64,000 bases of DNA from positions 57,088 to 121,087 of the forward strand of contig NZ_JACYHB010000014.1 of the NCBI RefSeq assembly GCF_014837295.1, read 5' to 3'. Below, piece by piece: positions 1 to 7,054 of the stretch (positions within the stretch are counted from its first letter, which is position 1; each line of letters starts with the position of its first letter). Made by a program: the position numbers and the translations under genes. Under the pieces are notes generated by a model. It searched no databases. It worked only from the letters and a program-made list of their open reading frames with translations, and had not been told where the DNA came from. This DNA is from Cellulosimicrobium arenosum. GTDB taxonomy: Bacteria; Actinomycetota; Actinomycetes; Actinomycetales; Cellulomonadaceae.

Positions 1-474
1 CGCAGCGACGACGATCACGACGAGGTAGCTGCGCCCGAGGCCCACCTCGGAGACGAACAGCCCGAGCTGGTCACCGAAGGTGGGATCGGAGATCGCCGAC
101 CCGGAGATCGACGAGTAGCGCAGCACGAGCTGCACGACCGTCAGCACGGCCCACGTCGCCGACGCCGCTCCGGCGACGCCCAGCGCGCGGCGCACCGTCT
201 CGCCCGGGGTCAGGACGCACGCCGCGAGCGCGAGCGACCCGAGGGTCAGCGCGAGCGACAGCTCGACCAGCACCGTGGCGACGGGGGTCCCGAGCCGCGC
301 GAGCACGCCGGGATCGGGAAACCCGACGGGGATCGAGAACGCCCCGGAGAACGCCCCGGCGGCGAGCACGGCCACCACGGCGACGGCGACGGCGAACGGG
401 CCGGCGGCGACGAGCCACCACGGGTTCGCCGACCGAGCGCCCGACGGCGCACGACGCGCGGCTGTCGAGGTCAC
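1..474 (-). CDS. CopD/CtaG-type copper-related membrane protein (N-terminal part, runs off the left edge)
   Basis: The frame is open from a GTG at 474 to the window edge, 158 codons, so only the N-terminus is present. It reads as a multi-pass membrane protein: a short basic N-terminus, a hydrophobic segment near residues 21-42, then further Leu/Val/Ala-rich segments with a TWAVLTVVQLVLRY stretch. This resembles the CopD-like N-terminal half of actinobacterial CopD-CtaG fusions, which handle copper for cytochrome oxidase assembly. The family call rests on overall pattern, because the diagnostic CtaG part lies outside the window. The ribosome site before the GTG is weak, so the start is uncertain. 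Confidence 0.55.
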   Translation of the reverse strand, partial: MTSTAARRAPSGARSANPWWLVAAGPFAVAVAVVAVLAAGAFSGAFSIPVGFPDPGVLARLGTPVATVLVELSLALTLGSLALAACVLTPGETVRRALGVAGAASATWAVLTVVQLVLRYSSISGSAISDPTFGDQLGLFVSEVGLGRSYLVVIVVAA

Positions 475-496
475 CGGACCAGGGTAACGACGCTGG

Positions 497-522
497 CCGG
501 GCGCTCGGGAACGAGCGGCCGG
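497..522 (-). terminator. Possible hairpin terminator downstream of the PPOX gene
   Basis: Arms 497-507 and 512-522 pair over 11 bp with one mismatch around a GGAA loop. It lies between the end of the PPOX gene and the start of the CopD-like gene, both on the - strand. There is no T-tract, so termination is only a suggestion. Confidence 0.3.
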
Positions 523-533
523 AGCCGCCACGA

Positions 534-995
534 TCAGGCCCGGGGCGGGCGGGCCATGCCGTACACGTGGGTGACGCGCACGCGGAGCACCTGGCGCTGC
601 TCGGCGACCATCGCGCGGCGGAACGCGGGCCAGTCGTCGTGCTCCGCGCCCGTGCCGCGGAACGTGTCCACGAGCTCGTCGACGACGGCGTCGGCCGGGT
701 CTGCCGCGACGTCGCTCAGCTCGGCGTCCCCCTCGAGGACGACGTAGCTCCAGAAGTCCGGCGCGCTCACGTGGAGCGAGACCCGCGGGTCCCGCGCGGC
801 GTTGCGGGTCTTCGCGCGGGTCGCGGTGACGGACACGCGGGCGACCAGCTCGTCGGGGTCCCACGCGTACAGCACGTTGGAGAGCTGGGGACGGCCGTCG
901 CGCTTGACCGTAGTCAGGACGCCCTGGTGCAGCGAGGCGGCGAGATCCAGCAGGGCGGGGTCGGCGGCGCGGGCCGCCCGTTCGTCGGTGCTCAT
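534..995 (-). CDS. PPOX-class F420/FMN-dependent oxidoreductase
   Basis: A 153-residue protein starting MSTDERAARA. It is about the usual length of the pyridoxamine-phosphate-oxidase-like split-barrel family (Rv1155/TIGR03618 type). The N-terminal helix is followed by the typical core in which GVLTTVKRDGRPQLSNVLYAWD forms the first strands, then a TRAKTRNAARDPRVSLHV phosphate/cofactor-binding loop and a final RVTHVYGMARP strand. Members bind flavin or the deazaflavin F420 and reduce diverse substrates; the substrate here is unknown. The upstream in-frame extension (to 1193) is Pro/Arg-rich without family similarity, so I start at the ATG at 995. It is transcribed away from the MoxR operon. 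Confidence 0.8.
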   Translation of the reverse strand: MSTDERAARAADPALLDLAASLHQGVLTTVKRDGRPQLSNVLYAWDPDELVARVSVTATRAKTRNAARDPRVSLHVSAPDFWSYVVLEGDAELSDVAADPADAVVDELVDTFRGTGAEHDDWPAFRRAMVAEQRQVLRVRVTHVYGMARPPRA

Positions 996-1056
996 GCCCG
1001 GCCAACCACGCGCCGCCGGGCAAGATTCCCGGGCCACCGGGTCCGCCGGGCCGCCT

Positions 1057-1092
1057 GGCGTCGCAGGGGAGCTCTCCGGGCGTCGCAGGGGA
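1057..1092. repeat. Two 14-bp direct repeats in the PPOX-moxR divergent intergenic region
   Basis: GGCGTCGCAGGGGA occurs at 1057-1070 and again at 1079-1092, a 22-bp period (two helical turns). It sits in the 227-bp region between divergent genes (996-1222), so it could be a pair of regulator sites. No regulator is known from the sequence. The rest of the region holds only a weak -10-like CATACT at 1147. Confidence 0.4.
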
Positions 1093-1222
1093 CCCCTCCC
1101 CATGCCGCCCTGTGGACCAGGTGCCGGGGAACCAGACCCCCGCTGGCATACTGGGCCGGGTTCGCCGGGGGCCGCGGCCACCCGGGCGGGCATCCGACGA
1201 GACCACTGCGAAGGACGTCCCC

Positions 1223-2221
1223 ATGGCCGTAGGGCACGGCAGCATCCCCACCGAGGACCTCGACCGCGCGAGCCACCTGCTCAAGCGGGTCGGCCTGGTG
1301 TTCGACCAGCGCGTCGTCGGGCAGGAGGCGCTGCGCACGGCCCTGGTGAGCACGCTCCTCGCAGGGGGCCACATCCTCCTCGAGTCGGTGCCCGGTCTCG
1401 CCAAGACGACCGCCGCCCAGACGCTCGCGTCCGCGGTCGACGGCAGCTTCCACCGCATCCAGTGCACGCCGGACCTCATGCCGAACGACATCGTCGGCAC
1501 GCAGATCTTCAACTACGCGTCGGGCAAGTTCTCCACGCAGCTCGGCCCGGTGCACGCGAACGTCGTGCTGCTCGACGAGATCAACCGGTCCTCGGCCAAG
1601 ACGCAGTCGGCGATGCTCGAGGCGATGCAGGAGAAGCAGACCTCGATCGGCGGCGAGGAGTTCAAGCTCCCCGACCCCTTCATGGTCCTCGCGACGCAGA
1701 ACCCCATCGAGGAGGAGGGCACGTACGTCCTGCCCGAGGCGCAGATGGACCGCTTCCTCATGAAGGAGGTCCTGACGTACCCGGCGCCGCTGCAGGAGCT
1801 CGAGATCCTGCAGCGCGTCGCGACCGGCCAGATGACCGAGCCCATGACCGCGCAGCCGATCTCGCTCGACGACGTGCGGTTCCTGCGGGGCCTCGTCGAC
1901 GACGTGTACGTCGACGACTCGATCAAGCGCTACATCGTGGACCTCATCAACACCACGCGCTTCTCCGGCCCGCGCCCGGTCGCCGACCTCCAGCGGCACG
2001 TGCGCGTCGGGGCGTCGCCGCGCGGCGGGATCGCGCTCATGCGCGTGGGTCAGGCGCTCGCGGTCATCGCGGGTCGCGCGTTCGTGGTCCCGGACGACAT
2101 CAAGGCCGTGCGCTACGCGGTGCTGCGCCACCGGCTCGTGCGCACGTTCGACGCGCTCGCCAACAACGTCCCGCCGGAGCAGCTCGTGGACGCGGTGTTC
2201 GACGCCGTCCCCACGCCCTGA
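1223..2221 (+). CDS. MoxR-family AAA+ ATPase
   Basis: 332 residues. Walker A is at about residues 54-62 (ESVPGLAKT) and Walker B at about 113-121 (VVLLDEINR), followed by the MoxR-typical ATQNPIEEEGTYVLPEAQMDRF sensor region and a C-terminal lid domain. MoxR proteins are chaperone-like ATPases that usually act with VWA-domain partners. The start is the ATG at 1223 because AAGGA lies 7 bases upstream; a 37-codon in-frame extension is unlike the family. It is the first gene of a co-oriented operon whose later genes are the expected DUF58 and VWA partners. Confidence 0.93.
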   Translation: MAVGHGSIPTEDLDRASHLLKRVGLVFDQRVVGQEALRTALVSTLLAGGHILLESVPGLAKTTAAQTLASAVDGSFHRIQCTPDLMPNDIVGTQIFNYASGKFSTQLGPVHANVVLLDEINRSSAKTQSAMLEAMQEKQTSIGGEEFKLPDPFMVLATQNPIEEEGTYVLPEAQMDRFLMKEVLTYPAPLQELEILQRVATGQMTEPMTAQPISLDDVRFLRGLVDDVYVDDSIKRYIVDLINTTRFSGPRPVADLQRHVRVGASPRGGIALMRVGQALAVIAGRAFVVPDDIKAVRYAVLRHRLVRTFDALANNVPPEQLVDAVFDAVPTP

Positions 2222-2243
2222 CCGCCCCGTCCTGAGAGCACCC

Positions 2244-3182
2244 ATGACCGACGTCTCCCGTCTCGCCCAGGTCCGGGCCCGGCTCGACCTCCCGGTCGCG
2301 CGCCGGGCCACGGGCCTGCTCGAGGGACGTCACCGCTCCATCTACAAGGGGCACGGCCAGGACTTCGACGACCTGCACCTGTACGCGCCCGGCGAGGACG
2401 TCGGCGACATCGACTGGAAGTCGTCGGCGCGTGCCGGCATCCCGGTGATCCGGCGGTTCGTGCGCGAGTCCAACCTCAACCTCGTGCTCGTCGTCGACAC
2501 GGGCCGCACCCTGGGCGCGACCGCGCCGAGCGGCGAGACCAAGGCCGACGTCGCGGGCTTCTGCTGCGCTCTCGTGGCCTACATCGCCCGGGACCGCGGG
2601 GACAGGGTCGCGCTCGTCGCGGGTGACGCCGAGCGCCTCGTGCAGCTCCCGCCGCGCGCGAGCACGCAGGACCTCGAGGTGCTGCTGCGCACGGTCGAGA
2701 ACCAGTGGAGCCCGGACGCGCCCGCGAACGACCTGACGCGAGCGCTCGACCGCGCCATGACCGCGTTCCGCAGCCGCTCCCTCATGGTGGTCATCACCGA
2801 CGAGGCCCGCCCGGACGCCCGCCACGAGCAGGTGCTGCGCACGCTGCGCGTGCGCCACGAGCTCATGGTCGTGCAGGTCGCGGACCTGTCCGCGCTCTCG
2901 GTCCGGGTGCCCGACGCCGCGGGCTCCCCCACCCGTGCGGGCCGGGGCCGGCGTCGGGACCGGGAGATCGAGGACGTCGACGGCACGCTGGACCTGCCGG
3001 CGTTCCTGCGAGGCCGCCCCGAGCTCGCGCACGCCGCCGAGGCCGCGTCGCACGAGCGGCGCGCCGAGGTCGCCGACCGCCTGCGCCGCCTGCAGATCCC
3101 GGGCGTGACCGTCACCGGCACCGAGGACGTCGTGCCGCGCTTCGTCGAGCTGTTGGGGAGGCAGAAGCGTGCCCGTCGATGA
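2244..3182 (+). CDS. DUF58 domain protein of the MoxR operon
   Basis: 312 residues. It carries the hallmark DUF58 signature near residues 45-60 (YAPGEDVGDIDWKSSARAG) and a VWA-like fold afterwards (LVLVVDTGRTL, then SLMVVITDEA). DUF58 proteins are nearly always encoded directly after moxR and are thought to work with it in metal-dependent assembly or envelope maintenance; the exact job is unknown. It starts 22 bases after moxR and its last 14 bases overlap the next gene, suggesting translational coupling. Confidence 0.9.
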   Translation: MTDVSRLAQVRARLDLPVARRATGLLEGRHRSIYKGHGQDFDDLHLYAPGEDVGDIDWKSSARAGIPVIRRFVRESNLNLVLVVDTGRTLGATAPSGETKADVAGFCCALVAYIARDRGDRVALVAGDAERLVQLPPRASTQDLEVLLRTVENQWSPDAPANDLTRALDRAMTAFRSRSLMVVITDEARPDARHEQVLRTLRVRHELMVVQVADLSALSVRVPDAAGSPTRAGRGRRRDREIEDVDGTLDLPAFLRGRPELAHAAEAASHERRAEVADRLRRLQIPGVTVTGTEDVVPRFVELLGRQKRARR

Positions 3183-3663
3183 GCTCGTCGACCCCGTCGG
3201 CTACTCCGGCTGGTGGACCGTGGCCGGTCTCGGTCTGCTGCTCCTGGCCGGGGCGGTCGTGTTCGCCGTGCTGTGGTTCACCCGTGCGCGCGCCGTGGAG
3301 AAGGACGTCCGGCCTCCCGCCGGGGGGTACCTGTCCGCCGACCGGTGGGCGGCTCTGCGCAGCGAGTACGAGGCGCGGCTCGACGCCGTCGAGCGCCGCT
3401 ACCACGAGGGGGAGCTCGACGAGCGGGCCCTGCACCTCGCGCTGTCCGCCGAGGTGCGCGCCTTCGCGAGCCGCCGGCTCGGGCAGGACGCGTCGTCCAT
3501 GACGCTCTCGGAGATCCAGCAGCTCTCCGGCGCGGGACACCTGACGCAGCTCATCGCGAGCTACTACCGGCCGTCCTTCGCCGAGGACCAGGACCCGCGC
3601 GCGCACGAGGTCGACCCCGGGTCGTCCGTCGCCCGCGCCCGGACCGTGGTGAGGACCTGGTGA
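3169..3663 (+). CDS. Small single-span membrane protein of the MoxR operon
   Basis: 164 residues from a GTG. There is one clear membrane helix at about residues 14-36 (WWTVAGLGLLLLAGAVVFAVLWF), then a basic hinge and a cytosolic helical region with LRSEYEARLDAVERRYHEGELDERALHLALSAEVRAF. The position matches the DUF4381-like or unnamed membrane protein found between DUF58 and VWA genes in such operons. It overlaps the DUF58 gene by 14 bases and shares a GTGA overlap with the next gene. No catalytic motif is visible. Confidence 0.8.
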   Translation: MPVDELVDPVGYSGWWTVAGLGLLLLAGAVVFAVLWFTRARAVEKDVRPPAGGYLSADRWAALRSEYEARLDAVERRYHEGELDERALHLALSAEVRAFASRRLGQDASSMTLSEIQQLSGAGHLTQLIASYYRPSFAEDQDPRAHEVDPGSSVARARTVVRTW

Positions 3664-4712
3664 GCGGGCCGCAGAGCACGATCCTGTGGCCGTGGGTCTG
3701 GGTCGGGGTCGTCGTCGGGGTGCTCGCCGCGGGCGGGATCGCGTGGTGGCTGGCCCGCCGTCGCCGGGCGGACCGCACGGGCGGCGAGGTGCTGTGGGTC
3801 GCGAACTCGGCGTACCTCGCCCGTCTCCCCGCCTTCACGGCCTGGGTGCGGCGGTACCGGCTGCTGCAGGGCGTGGTCGCGGTGGGCCTGCTCGTCGGTG
3901 TGGTCGGCGCGGGCGCCGTCGCGGCCCGACCGGCGCAGACGGACGTCGTCACCGACCGGCTCGGCACGCGCGACATCGTGCTGTGCCTGGACGTGTCGGG
4001 GTCGATGCTCCCCTACGACGGCGCGGTGCTGAAGGTGTACCAGGAGCTGGTCGAGAACTTCGAGGGGGAGCGCATCGCGCTGTCGATCTGGAACTCGTCC
4101 TCGCGGACCGTCTTCCCGCTCACCGACGACTACACGCTCGTCCAGGAACAGCTGCAGGCGGGCGTCGACGCCGTGGACAAGGACCCCTCCGACTTCGACT
4201 GGGACGGCAGCGACGACGCCGAGATCCTCGAGTTCGCGCAGTTCACCGCGGGCACGACGGCGAACCTGGCCGGCGCGAGCCTCGTCGGCGACGGGCTCGC
4301 GAACTGCGCGCTCCAGTTCGACGAGGAGGACACCGACCGCTCGCGCTCGATCATCCTCGCGACGGACAACTACGTGTCCGGCGAGCCGATCTACACGCTC
4401 GAGGAGGCCGCGGACCTCGTGTCCTCACGCGACATCACGCTGAACGGGCTCTACGGGGGCACGGAGTTCTACCGGGACACCCCGGAGGAGACGGAGTACC
4501 GCGAGACCGTCGAGGACGGTGGCGGCCTGTACTTCTTCGCCGACGACCCGTCGGCCGTCCAGAGCATGGTCGACGACGTCGTCGCACAGCAGGCCGTCGA
4601 GCTCGACGCCACCCCGGAGGTGCAGGTCACGGACCGTCCCGCCGGCTGGTTCCTCGTCGCGCTCGGCGGCGTGGCGGTCCTGCTCGTCGCCGCGTGGCGG
4701 GTCAGGGAGTGA
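3660..4712 (+). CDS. VWA-domain membrane protein (BatA-like)
   Basis: 350 residues from the GTG at 3660, which overlaps the previous stop (GTGA). Membrane helices lie near residues 9-30 and 65-88, a von Willebrand A domain from about residue 95, and a final helix near 325-345 (FLVALGGVAVLLVAAW). The MIDAS metal site is intact (DVSGSML). A nearby Asp-rich loop (FDWDGSDDAE) may add metal or protein contacts. Such proteins are the likely substrates or partners of MoxR. The much longer upstream frame extension is a shadow of the preceding gene. Confidence 0.88.
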   Translation: MSGPQSTILWPWVWVGVVVGVLAAGGIAWWLARRRRADRTGGEVLWVANSAYLARLPAFTAWVRRYRLLQGVVAVGLLVGVVGAGAVAARPAQTDVVTDRLGTRDIVLCLDVSGSMLPYDGAVLKVYQELVENFEGERIALSIWNSSSRTVFPLTDDYTLVQEQLQAGVDAVDKDPSDFDWDGSDDAEILEFAQFTAGTTANLAGASLVGDGLANCALQFDEEDTDRSRSIILATDNYVSGEPIYTLEEAADLVSSRDITLNGLYGGTEFYRDTPEETEYRETVEDGGGLYFFADDPSAVQSMVDDVVAQQAVELDATPEVQVTDRPAGWFLVALGGVAVLLVAAWRVRE

Positions 4713-4719
4713 GGGACCG

Positions 4720-5781
4720 ATGACGCTCCAGCCGCTGCTCCCCTGGTGGGCGCTCGTCCTGCTCGTCGTGCCGCTGCTCGCGTTCACGGTGTGGCAGTCG
4801 GTCGTCGCCGGTCGGCCCGGGCCCGACGGCGCACCCCGCCCCGGTGCCCCGCGCGCGGCCTGGCTGCGGCGGACCGGCGCCGTCGTGCTGCTCGCGGTCA
4901 TCGGGATCGGCCCGTCGGTGGTCTCGACGACGACGGACGACACGGTGACGAACGTCGACATGTTCTTCGTCGTCGACCGCACCGGGTCGATGGGCGCGGA
5001 GGACTACGGCACCGGCGGCGACCAGCAGCGGCTCGACGGCGTCCGGTCCGACATCGTGGGCCTCACCGAGGACATCCCCGGCGCCCGGTACTCGATCATC
5101 TCGTTCGACTCGCAGGCCTCGCGCCAGCTCCCGCTGACGACCGACGCGCACGCCATCGAGTCGTGGGCCCAGACGGTCCACCAGGAGATCACGCTGTACT
5201 CGCAGGGCTCGCTCACCGACCGTCCGCTCGACGAGCTGACCGCTGCGCTGACCGGCGCGGCCGAGCAGAACCCGGGGAACACGCGCCTCGTGTTCTTCCT
5301 GAGCGACGGCGAGCAGACCGCCGACGGCGAGCCGCGCTCGTTCGCCGACGTCGCTCCCCTGGTCGACGGCGGCGCCGTGCTCGGCTACGGCACCGAGGAC
5401 GGCGGCCGCATGAAGGAGTACGACCCGGACGTGGACCCCGCCGACGCGCAGTACATCGTCGACCCGTCGCAGACCGGTGCGGACGGCGTCGCGCCCGACG
5501 CGCTGTCCATGATCGACGAGGACACGCTGACCGAGCTCGCGGACCAGCTCGGCGTGCCGTACGTGCACCGCACCGAGCCGGCCGACACCGCGGCGCTCGT
5601 CGAGGGCGTCGACCCGGAGCAGGTCGCCGCCGACGGGCGGCGCGAGATCACCACCTACCGCCCGGTGGTGTGGCCGCTCGCGCTGGCTCTCGCCGTGCTG
5701 CTCGGCGTCGAGGCATGGTTCTGGGCCCGGTCGGCGAGCCGCCCGGTCGTCACGACCCGCAGGCCGGAGGTACGCCGATGA
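4720..5781 (+). CDS. Second VWA-domain membrane protein (BatB-like)
   Basis: 353 residues. The N-terminal helix (PWWALVLLVVPLLAFTVW) is followed by a second near residue 50, then a VWA domain whose MIDAS reads DRTGSMG, which keeps the DxxxS core with Thr-Gly instead of the common DxSGS. A C-terminal helix lies at about 313-333 (WPLALALAVLLGVEAWFWA). GAGGGACC upstream of the ATG at 4720 fixes the start. It follows the first VWA gene by 7 bases and its last bases overlap the next gene (ATGA), so the two VWA proteins are probably made together. Confidence 0.88.
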   Translation: MTLQPLLPWWALVLLVVPLLAFTVWQSVVAGRPGPDGAPRPGAPRAAWLRRTGAVVLLAVIGIGPSVVSTTTDDTVTNVDMFFVVDRTGSMGAEDYGTGGDQQRLDGVRSDIVGLTEDIPGARYSIISFDSQASRQLPLTTDAHAIESWAQTVHQEITLYSQGSLTDRPLDELTAALTGAAEQNPGNTRLVFFLSDGEQTADGEPRSFADVAPLVDGGAVLGYGTEDGGRMKEYDPDVDPADAQYIVDPSQTGADGVAPDALSMIDEDTLTELADQLGVPYVHRTEPADTAALVEGVDPEQVAADGRREITTYRPVVWPLALALAVLLGVEAWFWARSASRPVVTTRRPEVRR

Positions 5782-6794
5782 GCTGGAACGGACCGCCGTC
5801 GTACGGGGGTGCACCGCTGCCCACGGATGCCGCGACGCACGCGCGCAAGGCCCGCGTGCGGCGTCGGACCTGGTGGTTGGTCGGCACCATGCCGCTCGTC
5901 GTCGTCCTGGTCGTGCTCGGCGTCAGGCTGACGTTCCTGGCGCCGATCGCGTCGTCCGCGAAGGACGACTACGACGCGAGCGACTACCAGGGCGCGGAGA
6001 CCTCGTACGAGGGCCAGAAGACGATGAACATCGTCGACCCGTGGAAGGCCCACTACAACGCGGGGACCGCCGGCGCGGCGACGCAGGACTCCTGGGCGCT
6101 CTACGACGCGACCTCGTCGTTGCACACGGCGTACGAGCTGGCGCACGACGAGTCCCCCGAGGTGCGCTGCATGATCCAGACGAACCTGTCGCTCACGTAC
6201 GAGCTGACGGGTGACTCGGACCTGGCGTACTCGCAGGACGCGGCGGCCGAGCTCGAGGCGGTCGAGGACGCGCTCGCAGCTCGTGAGGCGGGCCAGGACT
6301 ACGACGAGAGCGTGCTCGACCCGGACGGGGACGGCACCGAGGTCGACCCGGACGAGCTGCGGGCGACGGCGGACGACTACGCCCAGTACGCGCAGCAGGA
6401 GTTCGCGACGGCCGAGCAGATCCGGGGCTGGCCGGACTGCGCGCAGTCGGAGCAGACGCCGGAGCAGGAGGAGCAGGACGAGGCCGCCGTCCAACGTCTG
6501 CAGGACAAGCAGCAGCAGGCCGAGGACGCGCGCCCCCCCGAGGAGGGCGAGGGCGACCCGCAGGAGGGCGAGGGCGGCGAGTCCGAGGACGACGGCGGCG
6601 AGTCCGAGGAGCCCCAGACCGAGGCGGAGCGCGAGGAGCAGGAGCGCCAGGAGAAGCTGGACGAGCAGAACTCCGACGCGCAGGACGAGCAGGAGGAGCT
6701 CGAGCAGGAGTACAACAACCTGTACGGCGACGAACCGGGATCGGGCGGCGAGTCGGGCGACGACAGCGGGGGCGGCGGCACCAAGAACTGGTGA
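5778..6794 (+). CDS. Membrane protein with TPR-like and highly acidic C-terminal region (BatC-like position)
   Basis: 338 residues. A cytosolic N-terminus is followed by one membrane helix at about residues 34-56, then a helical segment with DYDASDYQGAETSYEGQ and later HYNAGTAGAA and NLSLTYELTG, which look like tetratricopeptide-type helices. The last ~110 residues are almost entirely Glu, Gln, Asp, Gly and Ser. In Bat-type operons a TPR protein (BatC) commonly follows two VWA proteins; equivalence is inferred. It is the last gene of the operon and ends 260 bases before the glycosidase. Confidence 0.75.
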   Translation: MSWNGPPSYGGAPLPTDAATHARKARVRRRTWWLVGTMPLVVVLVVLGVRLTFLAPIASSAKDDYDASDYQGAETSYEGQKTMNIVDPWKAHYNAGTAGAATQDSWALYDATSSLHTAYELAHDESPEVRCMIQTNLSLTYELTGDSDLAYSQDAAAELEAVEDALAAREAGQDYDESVLDPDGDGTEVDPDELRATADDYAQYAQQEFATAEQIRGWPDCAQSEQTPEQEEQDEAAVQRLQDKQQQAEDARPPEEGEGDPQEGEGGESEDDGGESEEPQTEAEREEQERQEKLDEQNSDAQDEQEELEQEYNNLYGDEPGSGGESGDDSGGGGTKNW

Positions 6795-6875
6795 CCCGGA
6801 GAGCGACCCGGCGAGGCTCGCGTCGTCGGGGGCGGTTGCGGTCGCGTGGGCGCCAGGGTCGCTGCCGCACTGGCC

Positions 6876-6904
6876 TTGACGCCGGGTATGTGATCGCTCA
6901 CAAT
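6876..6904 (+). promoter_or_regulatory. Sigma70-like promoter with LacI-type operator for the GH43 gene
   Basis: TTGACG at 6876-6881 and CACAAT at 6899-6904 are separated by exactly 17 bases. The dyad TGTGA-TCGC-TCACA at 6889-6902 covers the spacer and -10, with a central CG as in LacI-family operators. A repressor bound here would block transcription of the glycosidase whose ATG is at 7055, leaving a leader of about 145 bases in which I see nothing else. Confidence 0.6.
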
Positions 6905-7054
6905 GGCTGGACCGTTCGACCACACCTTCGATGATGATCGTGTCGCTCGTCGAGCGCGGTGACACGGCGACGTGAGCAGGCCCACGGAGGGGCTCGTTGA
7001 CGTGCTGGCATGCGCCCCACGATTCTTGACCACCACAAAGGAGTGCGTGATCAC

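Noticed and set aside
120..165. GTCAGCACGG stretch as another 42-bp palindrome copy
   Set aside because: Only the first arm resembles the unit; the inner GTGAGCC arms and closing GCTGACA are absent.
6889..6902. TGTGA-TCACA as a CRP site
   Set aside because: The spacer is 4 bases, not the 6 of CRP sites, and the centre has the CG of LacI-type operators.
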